Positions 45,301-56,186 of a stretch of DNA of 58,093 bases are shown here, in pieces. Source of the stretch: Zygnema circumcarinatum (taxonomy: Eukaryota; Streptophyta; Zygnematophyceae; Zygnematales; Zygnemataceae); the NCBI GenBank assembly GCA_037447605.1, contig CM074822.1, positions 773,540 through 831,632 of the forward strand, given 5' to 3'. The position numbers were made by a program, and so were the translations under genes. The notes below the pieces were generated by a model. It was not told where the DNA came from and did not search any database. It saw only the letters and a list, made by a program, of their open reading frames with translations. Each line of letters begins with the position of its first letter. Position 1 is the stretch's first letter.

Positions 45301-47671
45301 CCAAAATTCTCCACCCTAGCCTAACAAAAGACTGCCATCAATATCCTAACTGGGTCCAAGGTTTAGAGGGCATGGACAAGCCTTAACAATTGTTGACACC
45401 ATTCTAGCGGAATTGCAATACAAATGCACTATCAACATACCGGACTTCTGCTCCCTTCATGTTCGACTCTGATGCGATCGCCACCCTCATTGCCAACTGC
45501 TTTCCGTCCCCCTCCTCCCAGATTCAAGACAGCAGATGGTAACTTGCGCAGTTTTGGCTGTCCACCTGCCGTTTCCCTCAAATCTGCTCGAGGAGATCTT
45601 CTAAAATCTCCACTACTAGTACGCTTCAATTCACCACTTGCAGCTCTCCTTAATTCCCCTCCTCCCAGTCCTCCCCCAATATCTCGAGTAGGTCTCCAGC
45701 CCATCTCTGCACGTGGGCTGCAAGCATCTCCTTTGCCCCCATCTCCCCCTCCCGTTCTCAAAGACTTCCTCGGCAGATCAACCCCAGAATGCTCTGAAAC
45801 ACTCGTCTGTCGTTTCTGATGATTGCGGTCCAACAGCGATGAATCTGTAAATCTTGGGCTTCCAGATAAACCCATTTGCATACCAACCCCCTTACTTGGC
45901 CAGAATCCTGCTTCTGCAGGCCCCCCTGGATTTTCGTTTCCAAGTTCTGAACATCCTCCTGAGCGTGAAGATATTGGGAAACCTTGGGTGAAGAGATTCA
46001 GGGTCGCGGTGGTAAGACCCTTCCGCTCCTGAAGAAAAAAGCCTCCTTGCCAATACAATCAGTAAAAATACATGCAGGGCTCGTTCACAATCTACTTTCC
46101 AGAGAAAAACTCGTATTCACAGGATGGTGACGTAAGAATTGCTGAGATAAAACAGAACATAGAAAATCGGAAACATCTGCAGCTCCTATAGGTCGAGATT
46201 CACAGTAAACACACCGCAAAAAGCCACACAACAGCCACACCTCAAATTAACAAATTCCATTGCTGCAAAGAAACAGCAGTTATGCATCTTTCTGAGCAGC
46301 AACGTCTGCAGTAAGACAAGACTGCTTGCTGTTTTCCTTTCTTCGTGAAGGTTATTCTTAAAAATTATAACCATTGTTTGCTTCAGTGAAAACTTCAGTG
46401 AATCGCCGAATCACGAAATTTCTCAACGCTATGTGCCATTGACTTATCGTACCTTGTCTTGCTGGTCAGAATCTTGCAGAGACATGCAGCGCAAAGGCAG
46501 AGGCTCGGGTGCACTTGTGTCCCGCAATTGCTCAAAATTATAATCGACGGGTGCAGCTGGCACCTTCAGATTTAACTTTTTAAACGTCCCCTCCTGACAA
46601 CCCAGCAGCAGATTGACGTGCGTTTTCGTGTCTAATCAAAATGTAGAACAGAAGATGCAGCGGAAGACGAGCAACCAGGAAAAGTAATCGGCACGAGAGC
46701 CGTAATCAGAGCAGCAGAAGCATCGACAACAGACGCAGAGGAAATTGTAATGAAGATAAAGATGATGTGACGATTGCCATGAAGATGAAGATGATGTTAT
46801 GATTGTTATGAAAATGAAAATAACGCTATGATTGTCATGGAGATGAAGATGGGGTTATGATTGTAATGAAGATGACGAAGCTATTATGATTGTAATGATG
46901 ATAAAGTTGATATCATAATTGTAATGAAGGTGACCTAAAGACATCAATTGCAGGCGGGTGCAGAAAATGACATAAGCACTGCTGAGATTATCAAAAGCAG
47001 AAAGTTACCAGAAGCAATTAGCTGTTGCCAAATTGTCAGAATCTTGCATTGAAGTGGAGTTAAACAATCACCATGAAAACTTAATTTGCCACGATGCTGC
47101 TGCTGACCGACATCCCAGGGACGAGAGAAATTCTGCAGTTCATATTACACTCCTGGACCTGAATCACCTGTTCCATGAAACAGACGAATGGCAGCAGGCA
47201 ACTGGCATCATTCATTATGCATTGGCGGAGATTCTGCATTGATCCATCCCTAACGATAAGAAAACTCTAGTTCCAGCAAATTCTGAGAAAAATTTGAAGA
47301 CAGGCATATACAACTACATAAATACATGGATATGTGGATATACACGACCGGAAACACTGCAGGATACCCCCGAATACGTCTCCTTTCCAAAAATCTGATT
47401 AGAATCCATCAATAAAAGCACTAATCCTATTCATGTACATTCTCACCTACCACAAAAGCCACAAAAAGAAATCCTGCACTCACTTTTCGACTGCCAACAT
47501 ATTCGAGTGAGCGCTGCAAAAGCTCGATTCTGCTTCACCTTCGAGAGCACATTCAAAAGTATAACCCATGGAGGCAGCAATACTCTGTCTGCCGTCCTGA
47601 TCCAAGCACGCAACGGCTACGGCTTCTTCCTGCGCGGTAGGAAGCCAAAAAGAGCTGACAGTTGCAGCCAT
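42343..47671 (-). CDS. Protein phosphatase 2C (PPM family)
   Basis: Mg/Mn-dependent Ser/Thr phosphatase of about 660 residues. Eleven exons: 47484-47671, 47009-47079, 46453-46631, 45441-46028, 45106-45233, 44793-44859, 44455-44560, 44152-44265, 43750-43846, 43239-43374, 42343-42651, all GT-AG with matching phases. The C-terminal half is a complete PP2C domain: RKLNQDAYC, FGVFDGHGPNGQ (metal-binding Asp), SVSGTTAVVA, VAWAGDSRAVL, LTVDHKPD, RVWLRESPFLGLAMSRSLGD, GVISHPE, FLILASDGIWEWIS and DDMTAMVIGF. All catalytic Asp positions are present. The N-terminal ~340 residues are unusual: a MAATVSSFW leader exon, a small 71-base exon (GDCLTPLQCKILTIWQQL), and a Ser/Arg-rich segment with tandem SGELKR/SGDFRR/PRADLRE words. 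I cannot assign a clade. Placement of the first two exons rests on phase and splice sites only, but the catalytic part is secure. Confidence 0.9.
43500..43690. repeat. GA-rich tract in PP2C intron 9
   Basis: GGGAGGGAAGGGAGG / GAGAGATA purine-rich DNA between the IMENDGRVD exon and the GPYRVWL exon. Confidence 0.85.
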
Positions 47672-48215
47672 GGCCAGACCTTTCAGGCTGAGATCAATGC
47701 CACAATCTTTTCTCTCCCAAACTCCACTGAAGGTACTATTGACACGTTGAACGAATCCGAATCTGTCACGTTTGACAAATATGCACACGTGGCAAAATCT
47801 GATTGGCTCCCAAACGCCGCCCTTTAGAAAGGGGCGTTTCTAAGAGGCGTTAAATTCACATCCTTTTCTTTGTTGCGGTTAACCGTTTTATTTCACGCTA
47901 TAAAAGCAGTTAAGTTAGTTTAACTGTGCAGTATCGACTGTGAGATTTAAAACCATTTTTATGTTGACATGCCACGTGTACCCTTAAGAACCGTTGGATT
48001 TCCGCTTGCATGATTGTACATCGATCGTTGGATATGCCACGTAGAATTTCGCAGAGCGTCGACCGTTGGATTTTAGGAGACCAAAAAGGAAATAGTTATT
48101 GCGAATTTAGAAAACCAAAACCCACTCAAAACCACTCGAATTCAAGCTAGTCGCTGGTTGTTGGGTCGTTGGTTTGACGATGGGTTGCGCATGCATGCAT
48201 GCATGATGTGGGTCG
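47672..48215. promoter_or_regulatory. Upstream region of PP2C with G-boxes and repeated CCGTTGGAT words
   Basis: CACGTG at 47786 and 47973, CCACGTAG at about 48036, and four copies of (A/T)CCGTTGGAT or ATCGTTGGAT (about 47991, 48024, 48061, 48219). CCAATC/ATTGG boxes are present near 47800. A GCATGCATGCATGCATG run lies at 48188. Regulatory role is inference. Confidence 0.45.
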
Positions 48216-48560
48216 GGACCGTTGGATCAACCATTGAAATGGTTGCCAACCATTACGACGCGATCTAGCCAACCATTGGAATAGTTGCCAACCATTGCAA
48301 TAGTTGCCGACCATTGACTCGCGACCCAGGCAGCCATTGCAATGGTAGCAGGCGTTGAATTCAATAGTTGCCGACCATTGTCAATCGTTGAACCATTGCC
48401 AATGGTTGCAGACCATTGGATCCAATGACTGCCAACCATTGCCGTCAGACCGAAGCAACCATTACCAATGGTTGCCAACCATTCGAATGATTGAGGACCA
48501 TTGGCCATCCAACCATTGCCATCCAATGGTTGGCCAATGGTTACCGATCCCATGGTCCGC
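48216..48560. repeat. Palindromic repeat array 1 (CCAACCATTGG half-sites)
   Basis: About twenty CAACCATT or AATGGTTG half-sites in alternating orientation every 10-25 bases, many joined as AATGGTTGCCAACCATT dyads. The unit is not a fixed-length tandem repeat. The arms are conserved while spacers vary. The same design returns at 55.3-57.2 kb. Confidence 0.85.
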
Positions 48561-49032
48561 CGTGTATAATGATGCATCCATGGCGACACATGACACATAT
48601 TCACCTCATGCTGATGAGGTCATGAATGAGGATCATCTGCAATCCATCCTCATGCATCATGGGAACACAGCATACATAGTTGTTCACTCGTGATGATGGG
48701 ATCATCCATGACCCATCAACAACGCATCATGGATTCATGGAAGACGAAGGCGCATCCATGTGAGAAATCCGTAGAACAAATTTAGGCGGCTGAACTGTCG
48801 CAAGGACTAGAGAATGTTGGGTCACAATCACAAGGATTGCAGCATCATGGGTTTCATGGGCCAAAACTGATGGGCACAGCATTCACAAAAACAGGGTTTA
48901 AGGGCCCAAACATGCTCTCAGATTGGAACAGCTTTATCCATCGCTTCATCCAAATTGGTACAGTGCTGGAACCATGGCTTTGTCCTATCCGGAATTGCCC
49001 AGCTTTTCCCGCAGCCCCATAGAGCCCTGAGC
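48561..49032. other. Intergenic, ATGATGCATCA-rich
   Basis: From 48565 to 48760 the words GATGCATC, CATGCATCATGGG, TCATGGATTCATGG and CTCATGCTGATGAGGTCATG recur in both orientations, giving many short dyads, then comes the 3' flank of the eL30 gene. No gene seen. Confidence 0.5.
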
Positions 49033-51671
49033 TCATTCTGTAGGCATTGACCTGATGATATCCGAGTCACCTGCAAACCCCATCACAAAGATAGACAGAT
49101 ACAGGGTCAAAGAATGTGTTGCTACACACATTTTTTACGAAAACAAATGTTCCAATGTAAAAACATGTTCTACCATTTTCGAGCTTTAACAGATATTAGG
49201 TCAAAAGTCAACCTCAGACTGTCTCTCTCTCTTCACTAGTACATGAACCCAAAACTAAAGTGAAGCAAAGTTTCAGAGTCCCATCCCCAAAAGAGTGCTT
49301 ACCAGGATCTGTGATGCTAATGGCTGATACCCGGAAGTACTTCCCGCAAGCTGTGCCCAAGTCCACGTTGTCTGCAGGGTGACGCAATTCAAAAGAAAGA
49401 AGGAAAACTTAGTTGAGCTCTTCTTGCTGTTCCCTGCAAACGAATTCAGGAAACCTGAAAGTTGAGTACTCACTGCCAGTGTAGTGGTGCACGCCCGTCT
49501 TGGAGAGCATGGCGTAGTACTCGATCTCAGACTTCCTCAAAGGGGGGCAGTTGTTGCAGATAATCACCAACTTCGCTGCTCACAATTTAAAACAAGAAAC
49601 AAAATTTAACGATAAATAAACTATATGCAATACCTGCGACCACAGGAAAAAAAAAAGGTGCGCACTGCAAATGGATTCTTTTTCTGTGCACTGTCACAGC
49701 GTGGAGACATCGAGCTCCAGAACCGCAGTACTACGAAGGAAACCAGAATGATAGAAGCCGAATATTATTCCTATCAACAAGGGAGGAGCTTCAAGTATAT
49801 AATTTCAAAGGTGGGACTCCATTTAAAGTACCCTGATAAGCCTAAGCCAATCACGGTTGCCACGTTCCTTTATTCTCTGACGTTGCAGGCTGTGATTGGC
49901 CCTAAAAGCGATCACCAATGAGATTATGCTACAACAGTCGCCTCCCATCAAAGACGCTCGTATATGTACACATCGATGTGCGTATGCTGAGGGGACATAT
50001 CATCTGATTCTGAGGAGTCGTCAACTCAAGGTAGGGTTCAAATAGAAAAGGGATTCTCAAATGGGCTGAGTGAGATAGTCATAGACATCCAAGGCTGGAA
50101 AGGACATACATTTTCCTCCACGAAGAGACTTCAAGACAGTCTTGTAGCCGAGGGTGTACTTCCCACTCTTCATCACCAGGGTGAGCCTGTTGTTGATGCT
50201 CTCTTGGGCCTTTTTCTGCAGCACATAATACGCGTAATATGAATGAGCTCCAACCCTAGAATATCTCCTGACTTCCTCCGGAATGAGATCAATCAAAACT
50301 GACGGCCTTTCCTCTACAATTCACTAACATCTTCAGGGCACGCAAACATGGTGCAAATCTCTGCTCATTGAACGCTGACAAGTTCAGGCAATGCGCCTCA
50401 GCTTCTCTCCCTCTCCCTCTTCCTCTCCATGACCTTCCCCCCCCCCCCTCAGCCTCCTTCCCCCTCCTACCCCTCCTACCCGCCCTCCACTGTCCTCTCC
50501 TTCACCCTCCACACTTACTCCCTCCTCCCCTCTCCATCTCTCCTCGCCTCCCCTCCCTAACCCCCCTCCTTTTTTCCTCTCCTCCCTTTCTCCTCTCCTC
50601 TCCTCTCCTCTCCTCTCCTCTCCTCTCCTCTCTCTCCTCTCTCTCTCTCCTCTCCTCCTCCTCTCCTCTCCTCTCCTCTCCTCTCCTCTCCTCTCCCTCT
50701 CCTCTCCTCTCCTCTCCTCCCTCCCTAACCCCCCCTCTTCCTCTCCTCCCTTTCTCCTCTCCCTCTCCTCCTCCTCTCCTCTCCCTCCTCTCCTCTCCTC
50801 TCCTCTCCTCTCCTCTTCCTCTCCTCTCCCTCTCCTCTCCTCTCCTCTCCTCTCCTCTCTCCTCTCCTCTCCTCTTCCTCTCCTCTCTCTCTCCTCTCCT
50901 CTCCTCTCCCTCTCCTCTCCCTCTCCTCTCCTCTCCTCTCCTCTCCTCTCTCCTCTCTCTCCTCTCCTCTCCTCCTCTCCTCTCCTCTCCTCTCCTCTCC
51001 TCTCCTCTCCTCCTCCTCTCCTCTCCTCTCCTCTCCCTCTCCTCTCCTCTCCTCTCCTCTTCCTCTCCTCTCCTCTCCTCTCCTCTTCCTCTCCTCTCTC
51101 TCTCTCCTCTCCTCCTCCTCTCTCTCCTCTCCTCTCCTCTCCTCTCCTCTCTCTCTCTCCTCTCCTCTCCCTCTCCTTCTCCTCTCCCTCTCCTCTCCTC
51201 TCCTCTCCTCTCCTCTCCCTCTCCTTCCTCTCCCTCTCCTCTCCCTCTCCTCTCCTCTCCCTCTCTCTCCTCTCCTCTCCTCTCCTCTCCTCTCCCTCTC
51301 CTCTCCTCTCCTCTCCTCTCCTCTCCTCCTCTCTCCTCTCCTCTCCTCTCCTCTCCTCTCCTCTCCTCTCCTCTCCTCTCCTCTCCTCTCCTCTTCCTCT
51401 CTCTCCTCCCCTCCCTTTTTACTCCCTTTCCACTTCTCTCCCTCTCCTCTCCTCTCCTCTCCTCTCCCTCTCCTCTCCTCTCATCTCCTCTCCCCTCCTC
51501 TCCTCTCCCTCTCCTCTCCCTCTCCTCTCCCCTCTCTCCTCTCCTCTTCATCATCCTCCCACTACCTCAGCGCTACTATGGTTCTAGAGAAAAAGCCATG
51601 CATGCATGCATGCTCAGCGGCACGCCGGCCTGCAGGTCGCTTCAACTCACCGGCTTCCTTGCGGTCACCAT
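49033..51671 (-). CDS. RPL30: 60S ribosomal protein eL30 (L30e)
   Basis: Component of the large cytosolic ribosomal subunit, 111 residues as expected. Five exons: 51651-51671 (MVTARKP only), 50110-50215, 49474-49575, 49303-49371 and 49033-49070, all GT-AG with matching phases. Signature runs: [87 protein letters not shown] and [11 protein letters not shown]. The start exon is only 21 coding bases and was chosen because ATG-GTG-ACC-GCA-AGG-AAG-CCG runs straight into GTGAGT and completes the usual basic N-terminus. Intron 1 is 1,435 bases and mostly a TCTCC satellite. Telomere-type AACCCTAA-like words lie upstream (about 51855, 52033), as is common for plant ribosomal protein genes. Confidence 0.95.
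50396..51560. repeat. TCTCC/CTCTCC satellite in eL30 intron 1
   Basis: Over 1.1 kb, largely (TCTCC)n pentamers with CCTCTT, CTCTCTCTC and CCCTCTCC variants. Sense orientation for the gene is GGAGA. The stop-free frames (459 aa on +, 350 aa on -) are artefacts. Confidence 0.95.
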
Positions 51672-53080
51672 TTTCGCTTTTTTCGAAAAACCTTTGGAGG
51701 CTACAAGGATCTGCAAAACGGCGGAAAAAATACCTTCACACGATTAAAATGCAATACAAATCTTCCCTGCGTAAGAATTTGAAAAATTCAGCCCTAACTC
51801 CCGCCATGGATGTGAACTGGGTCTGAGGCCGAGGAGCTCACCGCCAAGGATTAGGGCGAAAGAGGGCGAATGTACAGCGAGCACTCGCATATAAGCAGGC
51901 GGCCTCGGTCAACGTGCCGATCGGACGGTCCAGATCGTACGGATGGTTAAACTGACGGCGGAGATTCGTCCTCTGGAGGATCGGACGGTCGGTGAGATTT
52001 GGCGGACGGGGCCTTCTTGAGGTTGAAAAAAATTAGGGTTTCTGAACCTGGCAATTGTGTACGGACTGACGGAGGGAGGGAGGGAGAGCGGGAGAGGGCG
52101 GAAGGGAGAGCGGGAGGGCGAGAGTGGGACGGAGGGAGAGGGGAAGGGAGAGAGGGAGAGAGGGAGAGAGGGAGGGAGGGAGAGAGCGGGAGGGGGAGGG
52201 GGAGGGAGGACGAGAGCGAGAGGGGGAGGGAGGGAGAGAGAGAGGGAGGGAGAGAGAGAGCGGGAGGGAGGGAGAGAGCGGGAGGGAGGGAGGGAGAGTG
52301 AGCGAGAGGTAGAGAGATCAAGAGGAAGAGAGAGCCAAGGGGAGGGCGGAAGGGGACAGGAAGCCACTGAGACGGAGAAGAGGGAATTGGGAGACAGCTG
52401 GAGGAGAGGGGAGAGGTAGAGAGAGGAGTAGGAGAGAGACGGGAGAGAGCGGGCATGGGGTGGAAATGAAGAGGTGGCAGCGTAGGGATAGAGACGTAGG
52501 AGTAAGTGGAGAGGGAGGAAACGTGAGGGACCTCATCATTTGTCATTGTAATCAACTGATCATTTAAGCAGCACATGTTTGTAATCGGAGCGGAGAAAGG
52601 GATAAGTGGAGCAGCCATATTGTGCTTTTTATTCCGCATTATTCGACGTTAATCGCTAAGTCTTGCAGTAAATGCCCACATTTTACAGTCAAAAGCGAAG
52701 GCTCACTTGTTGTCTTTGACCCCTAGCTCCCTCTGTCTCTTTTCCTCGCTTTGTCTCTCCCTCACTCTCTCTGATTACAGCACAGCTGTTCACTTGCTCT
52801 CAGAGCTGAGCGTGTCCATGCGTTGTTTGTTATGCACATGCAGTTTTTGAATCGCAAAAGCCTCGTTTTCTTTCCCTCTTTTCCGTTTTGTAATTGTTTG
52901 TCTGGCGCTGCATGCTGCGGCCTCCTTTACTTTCTAATCCATTCGTATTTTTTTTATCTTTGAGGCCAAACGTTTTAATGGATTGCTTGAAGAAATCTGC
53001 ACTTTGGCACGTCTTGTCGGATTGGCAAAAGTGTTTCATGTATTGAACGGTTGAATCAAATTGACTACTGTCTTGGCCGA
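51672..53080. other. Upstream of eL30, GA-rich tract and unique DNA
   Basis: 51840-52060 holds telo-like GGATTAGGGCGAAAG and AATTAGGGTTTCTG words and (C/G)GGACGGTC repeats. 52070-52450 is a GGGAGAGCGGGAGG purine tract. The remainder is unique. No gene recognised. Confidence 0.5.
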
Positions 53081-53240
53081 CATGTGACCGACACAGGTGA
53101 CAATATTCACATTCAGAAGTCTGCCAACTCTATTATGCCAAACAAAGAGCTTTTCCCAAGACATGTGACCGACACAGTTGACAATATTCACATTCAGAAG
53201 TCTGCCAACTCTATTATGCCAAACAAAAAGCTTTTTCTGC
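53078..53240. repeat. Two-copy tandem duplication of about 81 bp
   Basis: CATGTGACCGACACAGGTGA and the following ATATTCACATTCAGAAGTCT ... TTATGCCAAACAAAGAGCTT occur twice, with the second copy starting at about 53162. They differ at about three bases, indicating a recent duplication. Confidence 0.92.
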
Positions 53241-53589
53241 AGTCTTCGACAGGGCTAAGAAACAGGGCCAATATGAGCCTGCCAGTTAAGAAAACGAGGC
53301 AGCCAAGAAATAACCTTTGAATAAATCCAAGAACACAAGCATACACAAAACCGGTTTAAAGGAAAAACGGTGAAAAACTGAATATAGGAACTGAATTCAG
53401 TATCAGAAATCAGCGCCTGCACTGCGAGACGATGAGAAGTGAGGATTTCAAATTCAGGGCTGTTGTTCCAACAAGATCCAATCGGCAAGCTCACATTGGC
53501 TTTAACTGCATTCCGCCCCCTTCTGTTTCAGCATAGGCAACTTCTCCGCTACATCTTAATTCCAGAGCCAGGCGCCAGCTGCCCTCTTT
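53241..53589. other. 3' flank of eL39
   Basis: Unique DNA between the tandem duplication and the eL39 stop codon, including the probable 3' untranslated region. No gene seen. Confidence 0.5.
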
Positions 53590-54792
53590 CTACAATCCCA
53601 ACTTGGTTCGGCGCCAGTGACGCCTCTTGGCATTGTACCTGCAGAATATCACTAGGAGTCAATTAACAACATAGAAAAGGGCAAAAAAAGTCGAACATGG
53701 AAGTGGGGGCAACAAAAACCAGGTATGGCATCAACCCTAAAAAATGAACTTATTCAGCAGTAAGTCTTTTGAATAGCCCCCGAGCAGCTGGGGCACTTCT
53801 TTCAACCCCTCGCTACCTAATGCAGCTTTTTCCACTACAGAGTTTTCCCAATTCTCCTACCTCTTCCTTCAGTCTCTCCTCTCCCACTTCCTCTCCCTCC
53901 CAATCCTGTTCCTTATTCCCCTCCTCAGTCACGAAAGGAACGAAGGAAGTGACCCTAAAGTGAACCCTATTTTTTCCCAAAAATAAGACAATACCTGATG
54001 GTGTTGTCAGTGCGCATGCGAATCCAATGCGGAATCGGACGATTCTGCTTCATCTTCTTCGCCAGCTTCCTCTTGATCAGGAAGGTCTTTTGGGAAGGCT
54101 GCACACACGGCACGCACGTGCTGCATTAACAATCTAGCAGAGAGATAGAGAGAGAGAGAGAGAGAGAGTGAGGGAGATAGAGAGCGACAGAGAGAGGTTG
54201 TGACATCGAAGCAGCCCAACACGTGCACTACCTTTCCAAGGAACCATACACGGTCTAACGAAGCAATCTACTACTGCACCCTCTCTCTCACTTTCTCTAA
54301 ACTTCTCCCTCCCTCCTTCCTTTCCCTCATTTGTTCCCAACCCCTCTCCGAACCCACTCTTCCCATCCTACCCTCATCCTCTCTCTAATTTCTCTCACCT
54401 TACCCCCCCCCTCCTTTCCCATATTTTGTTCCCAAAATCTCCCCACTCCCACTATCCTCGTCCTTACTATACCCCCCCTCACTCTTCTCCCACGTCCAGC
54501 TTTCGCCCTCGCCCTTCCTCACGACCCTCCTTCCCTCTCTACCCCCTCTCCCTTCCCCCCCCCCCCCCCTCTCCTCCCCTTCTCCTCCAACCCACAACCC
54601 TAGACACAAAAAACTCCAAAATTACATCCCAACCCTAATCTGCAAAAAGCCTCCTCTGCGCGAAACCGAACCAGAAATCCTTCAAACAAAAAATCTCCCA
54701 CACTTCCGACCACTCTTTATCCAGAGAAAGGTGGCATGTCCTCGCCAACAAATGCATGCATCGGGCATGGCAGTGCAGAAGAAACTCACCAT
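53590..54792 (-). CDS. RPL39: 60S ribosomal protein eL39 (L39e)
   Basis: Smallest protein of the eukaryotic large ribosomal subunit, lining the peptide exit tunnel; 51 residues, the exact family length. Three exons: 54790-54792 (the ATG alone, directly followed by GTGAGT), 53995-54098 ([35 protein letters not shown]) and 53590-53638 ([15 protein letters not shown], stop). Splitting the start codon from the rest by an intron is a known arrangement in L39e genes. The 691-base first intron holds a CT-rich stretch and AACCCTAA words. The leader ends CCCCCGCCGCCATG. The coding segments are too short to appear as obvious open frames. Confidence 0.95.
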
Positions 54793-55285
54793 GGCGGCGG
54801 GGGCAGAGTGGCCTTCGGAGGAGGGCAGAAAAGGACCCCCTCTCGGCTGGCTTGCCCTAATATGGAAGAGGGGGAGAATGGGTATTTCTTAGAAGAGGTA
54901 CATTCAAAGTGATTTTCCCCCAAAATGTAGGTCTTCTCATACTTATTCTTTGTTCTATGTACTGAACCGCTTTGCCCTACTGAGGGGCAAAAAAGGGAGT
55001 ATGGGTCTTGTTTAAAATTAGTACAACTAAAGTGATATTCATACTGACATTGCAAAATGAAACTACCGGTTCTTAATACGTCTCTCTGAACCCCTCAAAT
55101 TCGTCGGTATCTTTGTTGCGCGTTCTGCCAGTTCTGTTGAACGGAGCGGCGGCCCATGGATCAGTTTCTCACAAAACTGGATCTATGTTATTAAGCCGCG
55201 TGAAACGGGCACGGGAACGGTAACGAGAACATCTGTATATATTACAACGAAGTGTTGGACTTTATGGTACGAACGACAACGAACA
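54793..55285. other. Upstream of eL39
   Basis: Unique DNA with two diverged copies of a ~75-bp segment (GGGAGAATGGGTATTTCTTA...GTACATTCAAAGTGATTTTC near 54870 and GGGAGTATGGGTCTTGTTTA...GTACAACTAAAGTGATATTC near 54993). No gene seen. Confidence 0.45.
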
Positions 55286-55640
55286 ATCTGGCAATCAGAT
55301 CCATGGGATCCATTGGTCGGATCCCATGGTTGCACAGATCGGACCATTAGACAAACCAGTCGACTGGTTGGCAACCAGTGGTTGCGGACCGAAACAACCA
55401 TTCGACTGGTTTGGAACCAGTGGATGCCACTGGTTGGCAACCATTCGACTGGTTGGCAACCAGTCGAATGGTTGGCAACCAGTGCCGCCGGATCGAAACA
55501 ACCATTCGACTGGTTGCCAACCAGTGGCATCCACTGGTTGGAAACCAGTCGACTGGTTGCGAACCAGTGGCGCAGGACTGAAACAACCATTCGACTGGTT
55601 CGGAACCAGTGATCCAATGGTTGGCAACCATTGAATTTCT
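55286..55640. repeat. Palindromic repeat array 2 (CCAACCAGTCG half-sites)
   Basis: Alternating half-sites CCATTCGACTGGTTGG and CCAACCAGTCGAATGG. At about 55443-55473 they abut as a 31-base perfect dyad (CCATTCGACTGGTTG-G-CAACCAGTCGAATGG). A spacer RGATCGAAACAACCATTCGA, or AGGACTGAAACAACC, recurs. The final half-site switches to CCAATGGTTGGCAACCATTG, the array 1 type. Confidence 0.9.
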
Positions 55641-55854
55641 GAAATTATGCCTTTTTGCAAAAATGGGTCGTTTGTGTTTTTTGGTTGGTTGCCAACCGTT
55701 GACAACTAGTGTAACAAGCCTGATGCGTACAGATGCGTACGGATCCGTACAGACTAGTCGTACGGTTGTACGGAGATTCTATACGGCCGAACCGTAATAG
55801 TTTTCTCCGAAACGCCGACGGCATTTTGGTAGCTGTAGCGTTCAGTTCGCTACA
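55641..55854. other. Spacer between palindrome arrays, GTAC-rich
   Basis: Contains GCGTACAGATGCGTACGGAT, TCCGTACAGACTAG and TCGTACGGTTGTACGGAG: repeated GTAC palindromes. No gene seen. Confidence 0.5.
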
Positions 55855-56024
55855 ACTAGTGATTTAATGGTTGCCAACCATTTGATTTAATGGATATAAC
55901 CATTCGACTGGTTGCCAACCAGTGCCGCCAGATCGAAACAACCATTCGACTGGTTGCCAACCAGTGGCATCCACTGGTAGGCAACCAGTCGACTGATTGC
56001 CAACCAGTAGACGTCCAACCATTA
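55855..56024. repeat. Palindromic repeat array 3, partial duplicate of array 2
   Basis: Begins AATGGTTGCCAACCATT, then repeats about 100 bases of array 2 (CCATTCGACTGGTTGCCAAC, CAGATCGAAACAACCATTCG, CCAGTGGCATCCACTGG) with few changes. It is interrupted at 56025 by two MITEs. Confidence 0.88.
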
Positions 56025-56181
56025 GGGGGTGTCAGACTTAACAAAATCTTACGAAAAGCGTTACGAAAAAAAAGGTTACGAAAGTACTCCGCCGCAGGAG
56101 GATCGCGATTATACTGGAGTACTCGTTCTGATGTCAAACTTACGAACACGCGTACTGAAATTTTTTAAGTCTGACACCCCC
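56025..56181. mobile_element. MITE, 157 bp, TA target duplication
   Basis: Termini GGGGGTGTCAGACTTAA and TTAAGTCTGACACCCCC form perfect 17-bp inverted repeats flanked by TA on both sides (56023-56024 and 56182-56183), as for Tc1/mariner-derived MITEs. The interior holds several TTACGAAA words. No coding capacity. Confidence 0.9.
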
Positions 56182-56186
56182 TATTA

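Noticed and set aside
47033-47242. 69-codon + strand frame (MSESCIEVELNNHHENLICH...)
   Set aside because: It overlaps antisense to a small PP2C exon that fits phase and splice sites. No independent support.
50368-51747. 459-codon SSPLLSSP + strand frame and 350-codon - strand frame
   Set aside because: Translation of the TCTCC satellite in the eL30 intron.
55183-55705. Frames of 90-145 codons rich in WLATSRMV / VGNQSTGWQPVEW
   Set aside because: Generated by the palindromic array. Similar peptides appear on both strands and in several frames because the repeat is an inverted one.
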